Positions 7,438 through 17,257 are shown, numbered from the stretch's first letter. The stretch: DNA of 50,758 bases from an uncultured Ruminococcus sp. (GCA_905234535.1 CAJOII010000023.1:1-50758); one strand, 5' to 3'. A program made the numbers and translations. The notes: generated by a model not told the origin, from the sequence alone.

Positions 7438-8439
7438 ATGAAGAAAAAGATTATCAGCTTGCTCCTCATTTTCGCGACTCTGGTGTCTGTGATCACCGTC
7501 GTCAGCGTTTCGTCTGCTGCGGCATCCACCGCCACCATTATCGTTGACGGTAAGTCTTACACCGCGAGTGTCGGTGATGAGGTCGTCTACACCTTGTCGC
7601 TTGGTTACTCAAAGTCAAAGGTATCATCCGCACAGATTGAACTGCCTGTTGACTTTACCGTTCTCAGCGGCTACACTACCACCGAGCTCAACAACAATGC
7701 ATCCAAAGCTTTCCCTGCGGTCAGCGATACCGCATACGCGGTTCGTTATGATTCAAAGAACTCCTTCGGGCTTGTCGGCTATGTTGTCAATTTCGCCTCT
7801 GTTACGGGATATGACTTTTCCTCCTCGAAGGCGGTGCTCACGATTCCCTTCAAGGTTCTGAAGGCCGGTACCGTTACACTGAAGTCCGATCTTCGCTATG
7901 TCTCGGATGTCAACGATCAGGATATCATTGACGGAAGCTACAGTGTGAAGGACTCTTCCTTCAAAGCGACCGAGACACTGAAGGTCGACTCAAAGAAGGT
8001 AACCATCAGCGGTAAAGCAGAGAGCTTCTTAGACGCCAACGGTACGGTGACCTTCACCTTGAAGGAATCCGGCATGACCGTCTCTGAGACTTCCTTTATC
8101 GGCAACTCCTTCGATTACAACATCAGCGCCGACGCAAACAAGACTTATACTCTCACCGTCTCCAAGTTAAACCACGCTGACAGAGACTACACGATCAAGG
8201 TCTCATCTTCCGCGGTCACTCAGGATGTCAAGATCTGTCCCATGGGTGACGCGAACTTAGACGGCAAGGTCAGGATCACCGATGTCAATGTCATGTACAA
8301 GCATGTCCTCGGACAAAAGATGGTCACCGATCCCTACGCTATCAAGTGTGCCGATATCAAGGGTAACGATAACCTGATCAAGATCAGCGATGTCAACGCT
8401 CTGTACAAGCATGTCCTCGGCACCAAGAAGCTCTATTAA
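7438..8439 (+). CDS. Secreted protein with a cohesin-like domain, X-type module and type I dockerin
   Basis: 333 residues. A signal peptide (about 1-29) ends at SSAAAS. A cohesin-like beta-sandwich (about 31-165) contains VGDEVVYTLSL, AQIELP and AVLTIPFKVLKAG. A small module (about 180-268), similar to the domain that often precedes ruminococcal dockerins, ends in TQDVKICPMGD. The type I dockerin (270-333) has a good first calcium loop (GDANLDGKVRITDVN) and a second loop that is degenerate (ADIKGNDNLIKISDVN). The protein could bridge a dockerin enzyme and a cohesin scaffold in a cellulosome- or amylosome-like complex. AGGAGG precedes the ATG. The neighbouring gene encodes a surface-anchored cohesin protein. 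The cohesin call is by fold pattern, without alignment. Confidence 0.75.
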   Translation: MKKKIISLLLIFATLVSVITVVSVSSAAASTATIIVDGKSYTASVGDEVVYTLSLGYSKSKVSSAQIELPVDFTVLSGYTTTELNNNASKAFPAVSDTAYAVRYDSKNSFGLVGYVVNFASVTGYDFSSSKAVLTIPFKVLKAGTVTLKSDLRYVSDVNDQDIIDGSYSVKDSSFKATETLKVDSKKVTISGKAESFLDANGTVTFTLKESGMTVSETSFIGNSFDYNISADANKTYTLTVSKLNHADRDYTIKVSSSAVTQDVKICPMGDANLDGKVRITDVNVMYKHVLGQKMVTDPYAIKCADIKGNDNLIKISDVNALYKHVLGTKKLY

Positions 8440-8513
8440 TTTCGGATATTTTATAAATATAATTTATAGATATTAATTTGTTAGGAAAATTCTAAACTGA
8501 AAGGATGATTCTT

Positions 8514-9566
8514 ATGAACAAGAAAATCACTTCCATCGTGTTAGCGGTTGCGTTAGTGCTGACTATGATCGCGATTGCGGTTCCCGCTGTTCTCGCAGAA
8601 AACGGTACTCTCGTACATGCCTATCCCGATAAAACAGAAGTCAAGCCCGGAGATACTGTTGAATACACACTGACCCTCGGTCCGTGTGAACATATCGCAG
8701 GCACCCAGATCACTCTCTCCATCCCTGATGGCTTAGAGTATATCACAGGGGCTGCTGTTGACGGTATCGCTGCAACTCTCGGCGCGGTTTCCGCTGACTA
8801 CAACAGCGCCTCTCTGACCTTTGCTTCTTTCGGTATTGGCGACTATTCCTCTGAGACTGAGACTCCGCTTGCAAAATTCACCTGCAAGGTCTCTGATTCT
8901 GCCGCTGACGGCGCTACATATGAAATCGGCTGTGAAGAGCTGGTTCTCTCCGATCCCGACGATGAAGAGCTTGATTGCACATTCTATACAACCAGTTCGA
9001 AGATTACCGTAAAGGCTGAATCTTCGACAGAAGCTCCCACCGATGAGCCCACAGAAGCTCCGACTGACGAGCCCACAGAAGCTCCCACTGACGAGCCTAC
9101 GGATGCTCCCACTGACGAGCCTACGGATGCTCCCACCGACGAGCCCACAGAAGCTCCCACCGACGAGCCCACGGAAGCTCCCACCGACGAGCCCACGGAA
9201 GCTCCCACCGATGAGCCTACGGAAGCTCCCACCGACGCGCCCACAGACACTCCCGACTCCACTCCGGATCAGCCTACAGAAGCTCCGACCGATGAACCCA
9301 CGGAAGCTCCTGCCGATGAGCCTACAGAAGCTCCGACTGAGAGCGGCGAATCCACTTCTGATGAGCAGTCTACTATCGACGAGTCCACTCCCGATGAAGA
9401 GCCCACTGATGCTGACGGTGATTCCTCTACCGACGACAGTGCTGTAAAGGCTGACGGCAACGCGGTAAAGACCGGCTCCAGCGTAGTTCTTGCTCTGATT
9501 CTCCTCGTCACTTCCGCGGCTGGCGTATGCGTTCTTTCTTACTACAGAAAGAAGAGAGAGCAGTAA
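8514..9566 (+). CDS. Cell-surface cohesin protein (scaffoldin-like) with PTEAPTDE linker and C-terminal anchor
   Basis: 350 residues. The start at 8514 is preferred, 9 bases after AAGGA; an ATG at 8505 abuts that site. A signal peptide (1 to about 31) is followed by a cohesin-like domain (about 33-170; PGDTVEYTLTLG, TQITLSIPDGLEY, TPLAKFTCKV). Next come about twelve 8-residue TEAPTDEP repeats, then an acidic serine-rich stretch. The end has sorting-signal layout: VKTGSS, a hydrophobic helix and YYRKKREQ. The motif is not a canonical LPxTG, so it is either a divergent sortase substrate or a plain transmembrane anchor. It probably displays dockerin proteins on the surface. It follows the cohesin/dockerin gene by 74 bases, probably one transcript ending at 9601-9637. 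Confidence 0.75.
   Translation: MNKKITSIVLAVALVLTMIAIAVPAVLAENGTLVHAYPDKTEVKPGDTVEYTLTLGPCEHIAGTQITLSIPDGLEYITGAAVDGIAATLGAVSADYNSASLTFASFGIGDYSSETETPLAKFTCKVSDSAADGATYEIGCEELVLSDPDDEELDCTFYTTSSKITVKAESSTEAPTDEPTEAPTDEPTEAPTDEPTDAPTDEPTDAPTDEPTEAPTDEPTEAPTDEPTEAPTDEPTEAPTDAPTDTPDSTPDQPTEAPTDEPTEAPADEPTEAPTESGESTSDEQSTIDESTPDEEPTDADGDSSTDDSAVKADGNAVKTGSSVVLALILLVTSAAGVCVLSYYRKKREQ
9029..9350 (+). repeat. 24-bp coding repeat array (PTEAPTDE linker)
   Basis: About nine consecutive 24-base units encode TEAPTDEP or TDAPTDEP, then a divergent break (DTPDSTPDQP), then three more units. Synonymous differences among units (CCC/CCG, GAC/GAT) show that the array is not freshly expanded throughout. Confidence 0.9.
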
Positions 9567-9600
9567 TTCTCTTAAACGATTGAAGAATCACTAACAAAAT

Positions 9601-9637
9601 ACGGACTGACACTCAAATGTCAGTCCGTTATTTTTTT
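9601..9637 (+). terminator. Terminator after the cohesin genes
   Basis: ACGGACTGACA, CTCAAA loop, TGTCAGTCCGT, then TATTTTTTT. The stem is perfect, and it also separates the convergent CYTH gene. Confidence 0.92.
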
Positions 9638-9652
9638 GCAGAATATTCTTTT

Positions 9653-10153
9653 TTATTCGATCACACCGCGGTTAAACGCGAGACGCGAATTGTTGTATAT
9701 CAACGAAAGAAACGGCGGTATCGGGATAACGACATCCTCGCTGTCCACTTCTGCTTCAAGGGTCGCTTTGTCGTTCCAAAATGGATAGATGTCCAGTTCA
9801 TAGGTCAGGTCTGAGAAACTGAAAATATGGCGGTCTTTCTTGATCGTGATTGATCCGGACAGCTTTCTTGTTAGAGCGTCGAGGTATTCTCTTTCAGAAA
9901 TCTCTCTCTCATACTCGCGTCGGGTGAGATCGGTGATCCGCTCTTTATAGGTGAAAATATATAAGATCTCTTCCCCATCTTTGATCCTGCGAACTCTGCC
10001 GCCTTTGAGGGTGTCCTCTCCCTGAATATAGGTCTGCTCAATATGGATCACCCGATAATCTTTCTGACCTTTCAGAACATCGATATCGGGGTATTTAATC
10101 AAAAACTTTCTTTCGATCTCCAAGGGAGCCTGCTTGATATCAAATTCCATCAT
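9653..10153 (-). CDS. CYTH-domain protein (triphosphate tunnel metalloenzyme family)
   Basis: 166 residues. The EIERKFL signature (about residues 12-18) opens a CYTH fold. Alternating basic and acidic strand motifs follow (GRVRRI, YIFTYKER, YELDIYPFW, ATLEAEVD), as in the tunnel that binds triphosphates. Members hydrolyse inorganic triphosphate or organic triphosphates such as ThTP; the exact substrate cannot be read from sequence. The start at 10153 follows AGGAG by 7 bases and overlaps the end of the upstream phosphoesterase gene by 4 bases, which implies coupled translation. Confidence 0.85.
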   Translation of the reverse strand: MMEFDIKQAPLEIERKFLIKYPDIDVLKGQKDYRVIHIEQTYIQGEDTLKGGRVRRIKDGEEILYIFTYKERITDLTRREYEREISEREYLDALTRKLSGSITIKKDRHIFSFSDLTYELDIYPFWNDKATLEAEVDSEDVVIPIPPFLSLIYNNSRLAFNRGVIE

Positions 10154-10986
10154 ACTTTTGCTCCTTTCAGATCAACAACCACCAGTTCTCTCGGATTATG
10201 GATCCTCGGAAAAGCCGCGGTGTTGGAACACCCCGCGGAGACAATCAGTCTGCCGTCAAAGAACATCCCGTGAGCGTATTTTCCCATAACGCCCTGCCCG
10301 GGAACAAAGAATCCCTTGCCGTCCTCTCCGATACGGATCTGACCGCCGTGCGTATGTCCCGAAAGGGTGAGGTCGATGTCGGTACTCTTGATAAACTTTT
10401 CAAAGCGTTCGGGATGATGACACATTAAAAGCTTGAATCCTCTCAGCTCAGAGAAATCTTTTAAAAAGTCCTCATATTCATGGGATGACATCCCTCCGAG
10501 ATAAAAAGAGAAGTCGTTGACGGTGACCTTCGTATACGCATTATCAAGCAAAGTGATCCCGCACTCACTCAGAAAGCGATAATCACAGTCCAAGAGCGTA
10601 TCCTCGTGATTGCCGAGGCTGAGATAAACCGGAGCGATCTTTGCAGCAGTCCGCAAGAAATGCCGCGCGTTCTCGTCTGATGCTTTTCGATCTTTCGGGA
10701 TCGTTAACATCAGCAGATTGTTAACAAAATGCATCGCATGGATCACAAACCATTTTACAGGATGGAAGCGGTCGTCTTCGTCACGATATTCATACTGGGG
10801 CTTGTTATCATAGCGCTCAAAGGTATCGCCGGTCACTGCGATGATATCGGGAGCGCAATCTCTGAGCAAATCAAGAATATCATCCGCTTTGCGGGAATGC
10901 AGATCGGAGATCTGCGCGATCCTGATACGGGAAAAATCATATACGGTTGTCACGGTATATTCGGTTATGACCGCATTGGCACCCAT
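10150..10986 (-). CDS. Metallophosphoesterase, YkuE-like
   Basis: About 278 residues of the calcineurin-like phosphoesterase superfamily. Metal-binding motifs are in the usual order: ISDLHS, VTGDTF, LGNHED, CHHPE and SGHTHGGQ. The GHTHGGQ signature and length fit the YkuE-type group (cell-wall or lipid-linked substrates in some members). The start at ATG 10986 is chosen because GGAGG lies 5 bases upstream; a GTG 12 bases earlier overlaps that site. There is no signal peptide. It is first in a two-gene unit with the CYTH gene. The substrate is unknown. Confidence 0.82.
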   Translation of the reverse strand: MGANAVITEYTVTTVYDFSRIRIAQISDLHSRKADDILDLLRDCAPDIIAVTGDTFERYDNKPQYEYRDEDDRFHPVKWFVIHAMHFVNNLLMLTIPKDRKASDENARHFLRTAAKIAPVYLSLGNHEDTLLDCDYRFLSECGITLLDNAYTKVTVNDFSFYLGGMSSHEYEDFLKDFSELRGFKLLMCHHPERFEKFIKSTDIDLTLSGHTHGGQIRIGEDGKGFFVPGQGVMGKYAHGMFFDGRLIVSAGCSNTAAFPRIHNPRELVVVDLKGAKV

Positions 10987-11122
10987 AGGATCCTCCACGA
11001 TGATTATTAAACATTATTACCATATTTCCAAAGAGAAACGGTATATTCAGCCATCGCCCGTTGTCTCAAAGCAACAAACCGGACGGGCAATAAAGAATTA
11101 TAATAATCGGATTTATACGATC

Positions 11123-11151
11123 ATCATACCATATATTCGGTCAGATGAAAA
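11123..11151 (-). promoter_or_regulatory. Probable promoter of the phosphoesterase-CYTH unit
   Basis: Minus strand TTTTCA (11151-11146), 17 bases, TATGAT (11128-11123) with TGG directly before it (extended -10). The leader of about 130 bases down to 10987 shows no clear structure. Confidence 0.45.
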
Positions 11152-11166
11152 GTATATCCTGTCAAA

Positions 11167-11197
11167 AATGCCTTCTGCAAACGCAAAAGGCATTAAT
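11167..11197 (-). terminator. Terminator of the O-antigen-ligase-like gene
   Basis: Minus strand GCCTTTTGCGTTTGCAGAAGGC followed by ATTTTT, directly after the stop codon. Confidence 0.75.
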
Positions 11198-12871
11198 TTA
11201 CCGATATGACCGGATCGTATCTTTCAACTCATCGGGAAGCTCAGTGGTGGGCTGATCATCGATGATCCTGCCGAAATAGCTCAGACGATCCTTAAGATCA
11301 AGGAGCCTTTCTTCGATTTTCAGAAGCTCTTCTCTGCAGATTTCGGCGCTGTTCCTATCGCCGGTCTGACGATAGAGCTCGATCCCGCTGATCAGCATAT
11401 ACGCATATTCTTCATACTCATCATAAGCAAACGGCGCGATCTCAAAAATCTTGTGTTTATACCGGATCAGCTGTTCAAAGTCCCCCTCGCTGTACGCTTT
11501 CTTCGCTTTCGCGCTGTAAGCGATCTGCACATAATCGTTTGAAGATAGGATCTCATCCGCCAGTACTTCTTGTCTGTCAGCATCCTCTTCAAGGATCAAC
11601 AGTTCTGTCTTCACCTGCGTGTTCGCGCCGTAGAGCGAGTAGGAAGCGGCGGGATTCATAAAAAAGTCCAGTCCGAGCGCAACTGAAAAATACGCGCAAA
11701 CGATCCCGAGAGAGCCGATCAGAAAGACAGGATAAGCACGATTTTTCCTGATCTCTGTCTCTTTACCGCTGTCGGTATTGAGAAACAGCAGGAGGATCAT
11801 CCACATCGCGCTAAACTGCAAGTCAAAGTCAAAGAGTATATGCAGCAGAAATGCTCCGAGGATAATCTTCTTTGAAAGCGGAAAGTCCTTTCTGAAAAAA
11901 GCTGATCCAAACGCGCCGAGAAATCCTAACGCGGGGATCCAACCTACATCCAGCATCAGCTGAAGCAGGTCATTATGGACGAAGCGAACCGCATAAACAC
12001 CGGTCTGGAGCGACTGCTCGAGATAATAGTATCCGAGATATCCGAGACCGAACGGATGTCTTAAAATAACAGGCAGTGCGTCGGTATAATAGAGCAGTCT
12101 GCCCGCGAATGTACTCTCAAATACGGAGAGGGATAGGAATCTTCCAAACAAGGGATGGACGCTTAAAACGGGATATAATACCGCGATCAGAACCGCAGTA
12201 ATGATCACAATCCCGCCGAGAATGATCTTGATCGTCTTTCCTTTCTTCAAAAAAAGGATCAAAAAGTTGGATAGGAGTGCGAGAACAAATACCGCGCGGC
12301 TCATAGTGGCAGCGACAAGAGTAAAAAGAAGAACCGAGATAATGATATCAGCCGGCTTGAGCTTTTCTTTCGAAACACACAGAAGCTCACCGATCAAGAG
12401 AAACATCGCAAAGGTGTTGGGATACTCAAAAAAACCCGCCAGTCTCCCCTCTACCAAAAAGCGCGAGGAAGGGATCCACATCAGGACAAACGAAATGATC
12501 CCGAGCGCAAGACAAAGATACGGCAAAAAATCGAGAAGTTCAGCCTTCGCTTTTTCGTACTGCATCAAAAGGAGCATATATAAAGGAACCGGTGAAAACT
12601 TCATCAAACCGATCACTGCCATCCCCGCATCAACCGCATAGAAGCAGCTCAGAAGATAGAAGAGAAAAATCAGCAAAACAGTGATCGAAGTGATATTCAG
12701 CCGAAAAGCCATCCGCTTGCTCTTGCTGATCCTGATAATCAGAAAAACAGAAGTCAAAAGAGAAATCAGACAGCTGAAAAATTCTGAGAATCCTCCCGTC
12801 ACAACCAAAGCAAACAGTAATGAAATAAACACCCCTACCGACTCAGGGAAAAAACTTTTGATCTTAGTCAT
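11198..12871 (-). CDS. O-antigen ligase-family (Wzy_C) membrane protein with a C-terminal soluble tail
   Basis: 557 residues. About eleven membrane helices occupy residues 10-430. The Wzy_C-type loop region GRLLYYTDALPVILRHPFGLGYLGY (about residues 256-280) and VRFVHNDLLQLMLDVG carry the conserved R, HPxxGxG and H-N-x-x-L pattern of O-antigen ligases and polymerases. The last 120 residues are soluble, helical and TPR-like. In Gram-positive bacteria, members ligate or polymerise wall polysaccharides or glycosylate proteins. No polysaccharide cluster surrounds it, so its glycan substrate is unknown. An AAAGGAT site lies 12 bases before the ATG. Confidence 0.75.
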   Translation of the reverse strand: MTKIKSFFPESVGVFISLLFALVVTGGFSEFFSCLISLLTSVFLIIRISKSKRMAFRLNITSITVLLIFLFYLLSCFYAVDAGMAVIGLMKFSPVPLYMLLLMQYEKAKAELLDFLPYLCLALGIISFVLMWIPSSRFLVEGRLAGFFEYPNTFAMFLLIGELLCVSKEKLKPADIIISVLLFTLVAATMSRAVFVLALLSNFLILFLKKGKTIKIILGGIVIITAVLIAVLYPVLSVHPLFGRFLSLSVFESTFAGRLLYYTDALPVILRHPFGLGYLGYYYLEQSLQTGVYAVRFVHNDLLQLMLDVGWIPALGFLGAFGSAFFRKDFPLSKKIILGAFLLHILFDFDLQFSAMWMILLLFLNTDSGKETEIRKNRAYPVFLIGSLGIVCAYFSVALGLDFFMNPAASYSLYGANTQVKTELLILEEDADRQEVLADEILSSNDYVQIAYSAKAKKAYSEGDFEQLIRYKHKIFEIAPFAYDEYEEYAYMLISGIELYRQTGDRNSAEICREELLKIEERLLDLKDRLSYFGRIIDDQPTTELPDELKDTIRSYR

Positions 12872-12964
12872 AATTTATAGAATCCTTTTCTTTCTCTCAG
12901 CATACAGAAAAGTGCTTTACACATAGAAATAATGTCAAAATCAAACCGAAGCACGGACGACATA

Positions 12965-13531
12965 TCAATCGCTGCAACGATCATAATCCTCCTTAAGAAT
13001 GGCTCGGACAACAGTATCATATAATCCCTGATTGTTCCTATTGTACTGACGAAGGGTACCCTCATACTGAAGTCCGCACTTTTCCATCACTCTGCCGGAA
13101 GCGGGGTTGTTAACATCGTGGGTCGACTGGATCCGGTTAAAGCCGACCGTCATGAACAAAAAGCGTATCACTTCGTTAAACGCCTCTGTCATGATCCCTT
13201 TGCCCCAGTAAATATCCGACAGACAGTAGCCAATCTCGCAGCAGGCAGTATCTTCTCTGATATCGTTGATTCCGATACTGCCGATACAGACATCCGTCTC
13301 CTTATCAACGATCACCCAAAGATAAAAGTCCTTTTTTTCATAGTTTTTCACACAACACTCAGCTATGTATTCTTTTGTTTCTTCGATGGTGGCGTGTGGC
13401 GTCCATGTCAGAAATTTTGTGACATTTTCTGAATTTGTCCAATTCAAGAAAGCGTCCTCAGCATCCGAAAGCTGATATCGCCTGAGTATCAGTCTTTTGG
13501 TTTCAAGTGATTCTGTTCCGATGTGATTCAT
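12965..13531 (-). CDS. GNAT N-acetyltransferase (RimJ/RimL type)
   Basis: 188 residues. It shows the RimJ/RimL pattern: an early LETKRLILRRY segment, DVCIGSIGINDI in the beta-4 region, EIGYCLSDIYWGKGIMTEAF (acetyl-CoA binding loop, about 96-115), and NPASGRVMEKCGLQYEGTLR near the end. It transfers acetyl from acetyl-CoA to an amine of a protein or small molecule; the substrate is unknown. It begins 1 base after the stop of yitT and is probably translationally coupled to it. Confidence 0.85.
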   Translation of the reverse strand: MNHIGTESLETKRLILRRYQLSDAEDAFLNWTNSENVTKFLTWTPHATIEETKEYIAECCVKNYEKKDFYLWVIVDKETDVCIGSIGINDIREDTACCEIGYCLSDIYWGKGIMTEAFNEVIRFLFMTVGFNRIQSTHDVNNPASGRVMEKCGLQYEGTLRQYNRNNQGLYDTVVRAILKEDYDRCSD

Positions 13532-13532
13532 A

Positions 13533-14498
13533 TTATGTTCCTTTCGACTCGGATGCTTCTTCTTTCAGTTTATCCTGCTCTTCGAGTTCTTTGAGCTTGG
13601 CTTTAAGTTCTTTGTTCTTCTCCATAATATCTTCAGCGTTCAGGAAACCTTCTCCCGAGATCGTGGTCGCGGTCGTGATGATGATGAACGCGGACGGATC
13701 CGCAGAGGTGATCATCGACTTAATCTTGAACACCTCAGACGGTCTCGCGGCACATAGAAGCACGCCGCGCTTCTGCCTGCTGTAGGCGCCCTGACCGTCG
13801 ACGACAGTTACACCGCGCTGGCTGCGCTCTAATATTACCTTGGAAATCTCGTCCGGGATCGCGGTGATGATGATCATCAGCTTGCCGTTATCACGCGAGA
13901 AGCCGTAGACAAAGCTGTCGATGATCTTAGTGGAAACAAAGATCGCGATGATCGCGTACATCGCGTTCTCAATGCTTCTGTACACAATCGCCGCCATCGC
14001 AACGACCGCCATATCCGAAACAAGGATAATACTGCCCATACTGATGTGCGGGCAGTGCTTGTGGATACACTTGCCGATGATATCGGTGCCGCCGGTGGAT
14101 CCGCCGCGATAGAAAATCATCGCCAGTCCAATACCGGAGAGCACGCCGCCGAATAAAGCGGCGAGGATCTTCTCCCCCTCATACACATATGGGATCAGCT
14201 CAAAAATATCGATCAGAATCGACGAAAGAACGGTGGCGATCGCCGTTTTCAAGAGAAAGCGCGTACCGTTCTCGATCGCGCCCCAGATAAAGAGCGGGAT
14301 GTTCATCACGATCACCATTACACCGATCGGAAGTGAGAACAAGGAGTTCAGGATGGTGGCTATACCGGTTAGTCCTCCGGGCGCGATATCGTTCGGAGCG
14401 GTGAACACCTTGACCGAAAGCGCATAGATCGCCGATCCGATCAGGATAATCGAATAATCTTTAAAAAAGAGAATCACTCTCTCCTTCTTTGTCATCAT
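13533..14498 (-). CDS. YitT family membrane protein (DUF161 plus DUF2179)
   Basis: 321 residues. Six or so membrane helices (about 12-200) contain the family motifs APNDIAPGGLTGIATIL and YRGGSTGGTDIIGK. A C-terminal DUF2179 domain (about 222-280; GVTVVDGQGAYSRQKRGVLLCA) follows, then a charged coiled tail (KELKAKLKELEEQDKLKEE). The role of YitT proteins is not established; transport or sensing has been proposed. GGAGGCGTT precedes the ATG. It sits 17 bases after mrnC, in the obgE-mrnC-yitT-GNAT series. Confidence 0.9.
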   Translation of the reverse strand: MMTKKERVILFFKDYSIILIGSAIYALSVKVFTAPNDIAPGGLTGIATILNSLFSLPIGVMVIVMNIPLFIWGAIENGTRFLLKTAIATVLSSILIDIFELIPYVYEGEKILAALFGGVLSGIGLAMIFYRGGSTGGTDIIGKCIHKHCPHISMGSIILVSDMAVVAMAAIVYRSIENAMYAIIAIFVSTKIIDSFVYGFSRDNGKLMIIITAIPDEISKVILERSQRGVTVVDGQGAYSRQKRGVLLCAARPSEVFKIKSMITSADPSAFIIITTATTISGEGFLNAEDIMEKNKELKAKLKELEEQDKLKEEASESKGT

Positions 14499-14515
14499 AA
14501 CGCCTCCGAAATATA

Positions 14516-14926
14516 TCAGTCATGTGATTCAGCCGCAAAAGATATTATGGACCGAAACAGCTCATTTAATCGGTCGATCTCGCCTTTCAGGTATAAATAA
14601 CCGAAAAGCGTCTCGAGTCCCGTCGCCGCGTGATAGTCGGCGATCGTGGAATGCTTTGAAGGAGAAGAGACCTTCTCGTTTCTGCCTCTTTTAAAGACGG
14701 TAGTCTCTTCTTCGGAGAGTTCGGGCAGGATCTGTCTGACTGCGTCCGCCTGGCTTTTACAGTTGACCAGAGCGACCTTGCGGCGGTTGAGCTCTCCGAC
14801 AGGAAGATGAGAGCTTGATACCAGATACTCTCTGACAAGCAGATCATAGACACCGTCGCCGATGAACGCGAGATTCAGGGTAGGTATCTCGTTGAGGTTT
14901 TCTGCGGATAGATTCAGCATTTTCAT
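14516..14926 (-). CDS. mrnC: Mini-ribonuclease III
   Basis: About 136 residues. An RNase III catalytic fold without the dsRNA-binding domain: LNLAFIGDGVYDLLVREYL carries the acidic catalytic residues, and KHSTIADYHAATGLETLFGYLYL the second motif. MrnC matures 23S rRNA ends in Bacillus. The ATG at 14926 is chosen; a GTG at 14935, which overlaps the obgE stop (GTGA), is the alternative, and neither has a strong Shine-Dalgarno site. Translation is probably coupled to obgE, which links two ribosome-maturation functions. Confidence 0.92.
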   Translation of the reverse strand: MKMLNLSAENLNEIPTLNLAFIGDGVYDLLVREYLVSSSHLPVGELNRRKVALVNCKSQADAVRQILPELSEEETTVFKRGRNEKVSSPSKHSTIADYHAATGLETLFGYLYLKGEIDRLNELFRSIISFAAESHD

Positions 14927-14931
14927 ATAGA

Positions 14932-16227
<1,296 letters not shown>

Positions 16228-16228
16228 T

Positions 16229-16257
16229 CAAAAAGAAAAGGGCGGTAAAAACCGCCC
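16229..16257 (-). terminator. Terminator between rpmA and obgE
   Basis: Minus strand GGGCGGT, TTTT loop, ACCGCCC followed by TTTTCTTTTT. obgE has no obvious promoter of its own in the remaining 28 bases, so partial read-through is likely. Confidence 0.8.
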
Positions 16258-16264
16258 CGCGTCA

Positions 16265-16549
16265 TTACTGCTCAACAGGATAAACGCTTGCGCGCTTTCT
16301 GTCCTTACCCATACGCTCAAAGCGTACAACGCCGTCAACCTTAGCGAAAAGGCTGTCGTCGGAGCCGCGGCCGACATTGTTGCCGGGATGGATATGAGTG
16401 CCTCTCTGCTTGACGAGGATGTTACCCGCTAAAACGAACTGACCGTCAGCGCGCTTGACGCCGAGACGCTTGGACTCGCTGTCGCGGCCGTTCTTGGTGG
16501 AACCCATACCTTTTTTATGAGCGAAAAGCTGGATGTTTATTTTAAGCAT
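16265..16549 (-). CDS. rpmA: 50S ribosomal protein L27 (with cleavable N-terminal extension)
   Basis: 94 residues. It begins [10 protein letters not shown], followed by [14 protein letters not shown], the conserved L27 N-terminus. In Firmicutes the first nine or ten residues (up to the FFA- or LFA-like site) are removed by the protease Prp before L27 can function near the peptidyl-transferase centre. The extension matches that class, with LFA in place of the more usual FFA, and the prp gene lies directly upstream. The start at 16549 overlaps no other gene; a longer in-frame reading would run into prp. Confidence 0.97.
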   Translation of the reverse strand: MLKINIQLFAHKKGMGSTKNGRDSESKRLGVKRADGQFVLAGNILVKQRGTHIHPGNNVGRGSDDSLFAKVDGVVRFERMGKDRKRASVYPVEQ

Positions 16550-16553
16550 TACC

Positions 16554-16871
16554 TTACACCTCCGTATTGATAACTTTAATATACTTTTGATACTGCTCAT
16601 AGAGAGCATTGATGTGAAGAGCAAAGCCTCTCAGGATCTCCTGAGACCTTCTGATCTCTTCGTCGGTCGTGATGTTCAATAACATATATCCGTCCGAAAC
16701 TTCAAGCCGGGGCGAAACTCCTAAAATATCCGTGACGGTGTTCGCTGTCATAAATGCCGCGCTCGATACAGCCGCGCATACGATATCAGAACCCTCTTCG
16801 GAAAAGTCGGAGTGGCCCGATACCTCGAAGCCTCTGATCTCAGGCTGACCGAAAAATCGGACGGTAATCAT
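16554..16871 (-). CDS. prp: Ribosomal-processing cysteine protease Prp
   Basis: 105 residues. The catalytic histidine lies in EVSGHSDF (about residue 20) and the cysteine in [11 protein letters not shown] (about residue 32), the two-residue active site of Prp. It removes the N-terminal extension of L27. It starts 1 base inside the rplU stop codon (TGATG) and ends 4 bases before rpmA, so all three genes are one translationally coupled operon. Confidence 0.95.
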   Translation of the reverse strand: MITVRFFGQPEIRGFEVSGHSDFSEEGSDIVCAAVSSAAFMTANTVTDILGVSPRLEVSDGYMLLNITTDEEIRRSQEILRGFALHINALYEQYQKYIKVINTEV

Positions 16872-17176
16872 CAGCCGATAGCTTTGATCTCAACCTTAGT
16901 GTAAGGCTGTCTGTGACCGAGCTTTCTCTTCTCACCCTTCTTGGGCTTGTAGGTCGATACATAAATCTTCTTAGCTTTGCCGGTCTTTAAGACCTCGCCG
17001 GTCACCTTAGCGCCGTCAACATAGGGCGAACCTGTCTTAATACCGTCGTCTGTAGAGATAGCCACTACATCGAACTCGACAGTCGCGCCGTCTTCTGCGT
17101 CAAGCTTCTCGACAAAGATCACATCGTTCTCGGAGACTTTGTACTGCTTGCCGCCTGTTTCAATTACTGCGAACAT
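16871..17176 (-). CDS. rplU: 50S ribosomal protein L21
   Basis: 101 residues, normal length. The N-terminus [14 protein letters not shown] and the C-terminal [15 protein letters not shown] segment are diagnostic. It binds 23S rRNA domain I. The start at 17176 follows AAAGGAATG; an upstream in-frame start would translate the leader. It is first gene of rplU-prp-rpmA, behind a consensus promoter and a structured leader. Confidence 0.97.
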   Translation of the reverse strand: MFAVIETGGKQYKVSENDVIFVEKLDAEDGATVEFDVVAISTDDGIKTGSPYVDGAKVTGEVLKTGKAKKIYVSTYKPKKGEKRKLGHRQPYTKVEIKAIG

Positions 17177-17252
17177 TCTATCATTCCTTTTATTCAGACT
17201 CGCTACCGATGGGCGGAAGACGCACTTCACTTGGGACCCACAGTATGCGGCT
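17177..17252 (-). promoter_or_regulatory. Putative rplU mRNA leader (L21 leader-like)
   Basis: About 75 transcribed bases precede rplU. They contain GC-rich self-complementary parts (GGGTCCCAAGTGAAGTGCG..TTCCGCCCATCGG on the minus strand) of the kind seen in autoregulatory L21 leaders. Identification as the Rfam L21 leader is by position and general look only. Confidence 0.45.
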
Positions 17253-17257
17253 TATAT

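Noticed and set aside
8984..9262. A minus-strand frame with perfect GASVGSSV repeats
   Set aside because: It is the shadow of the 24-bp coding array of the scaffold protein; it has no ribosome binding site and the forward frame has clear domains.
9029..9350. Possible CRISPR array or non-coding tandem repeat
   Set aside because: Units are contiguous 24-mers without spacers and stay in frame in a secreted protein with signal peptide and anchor.
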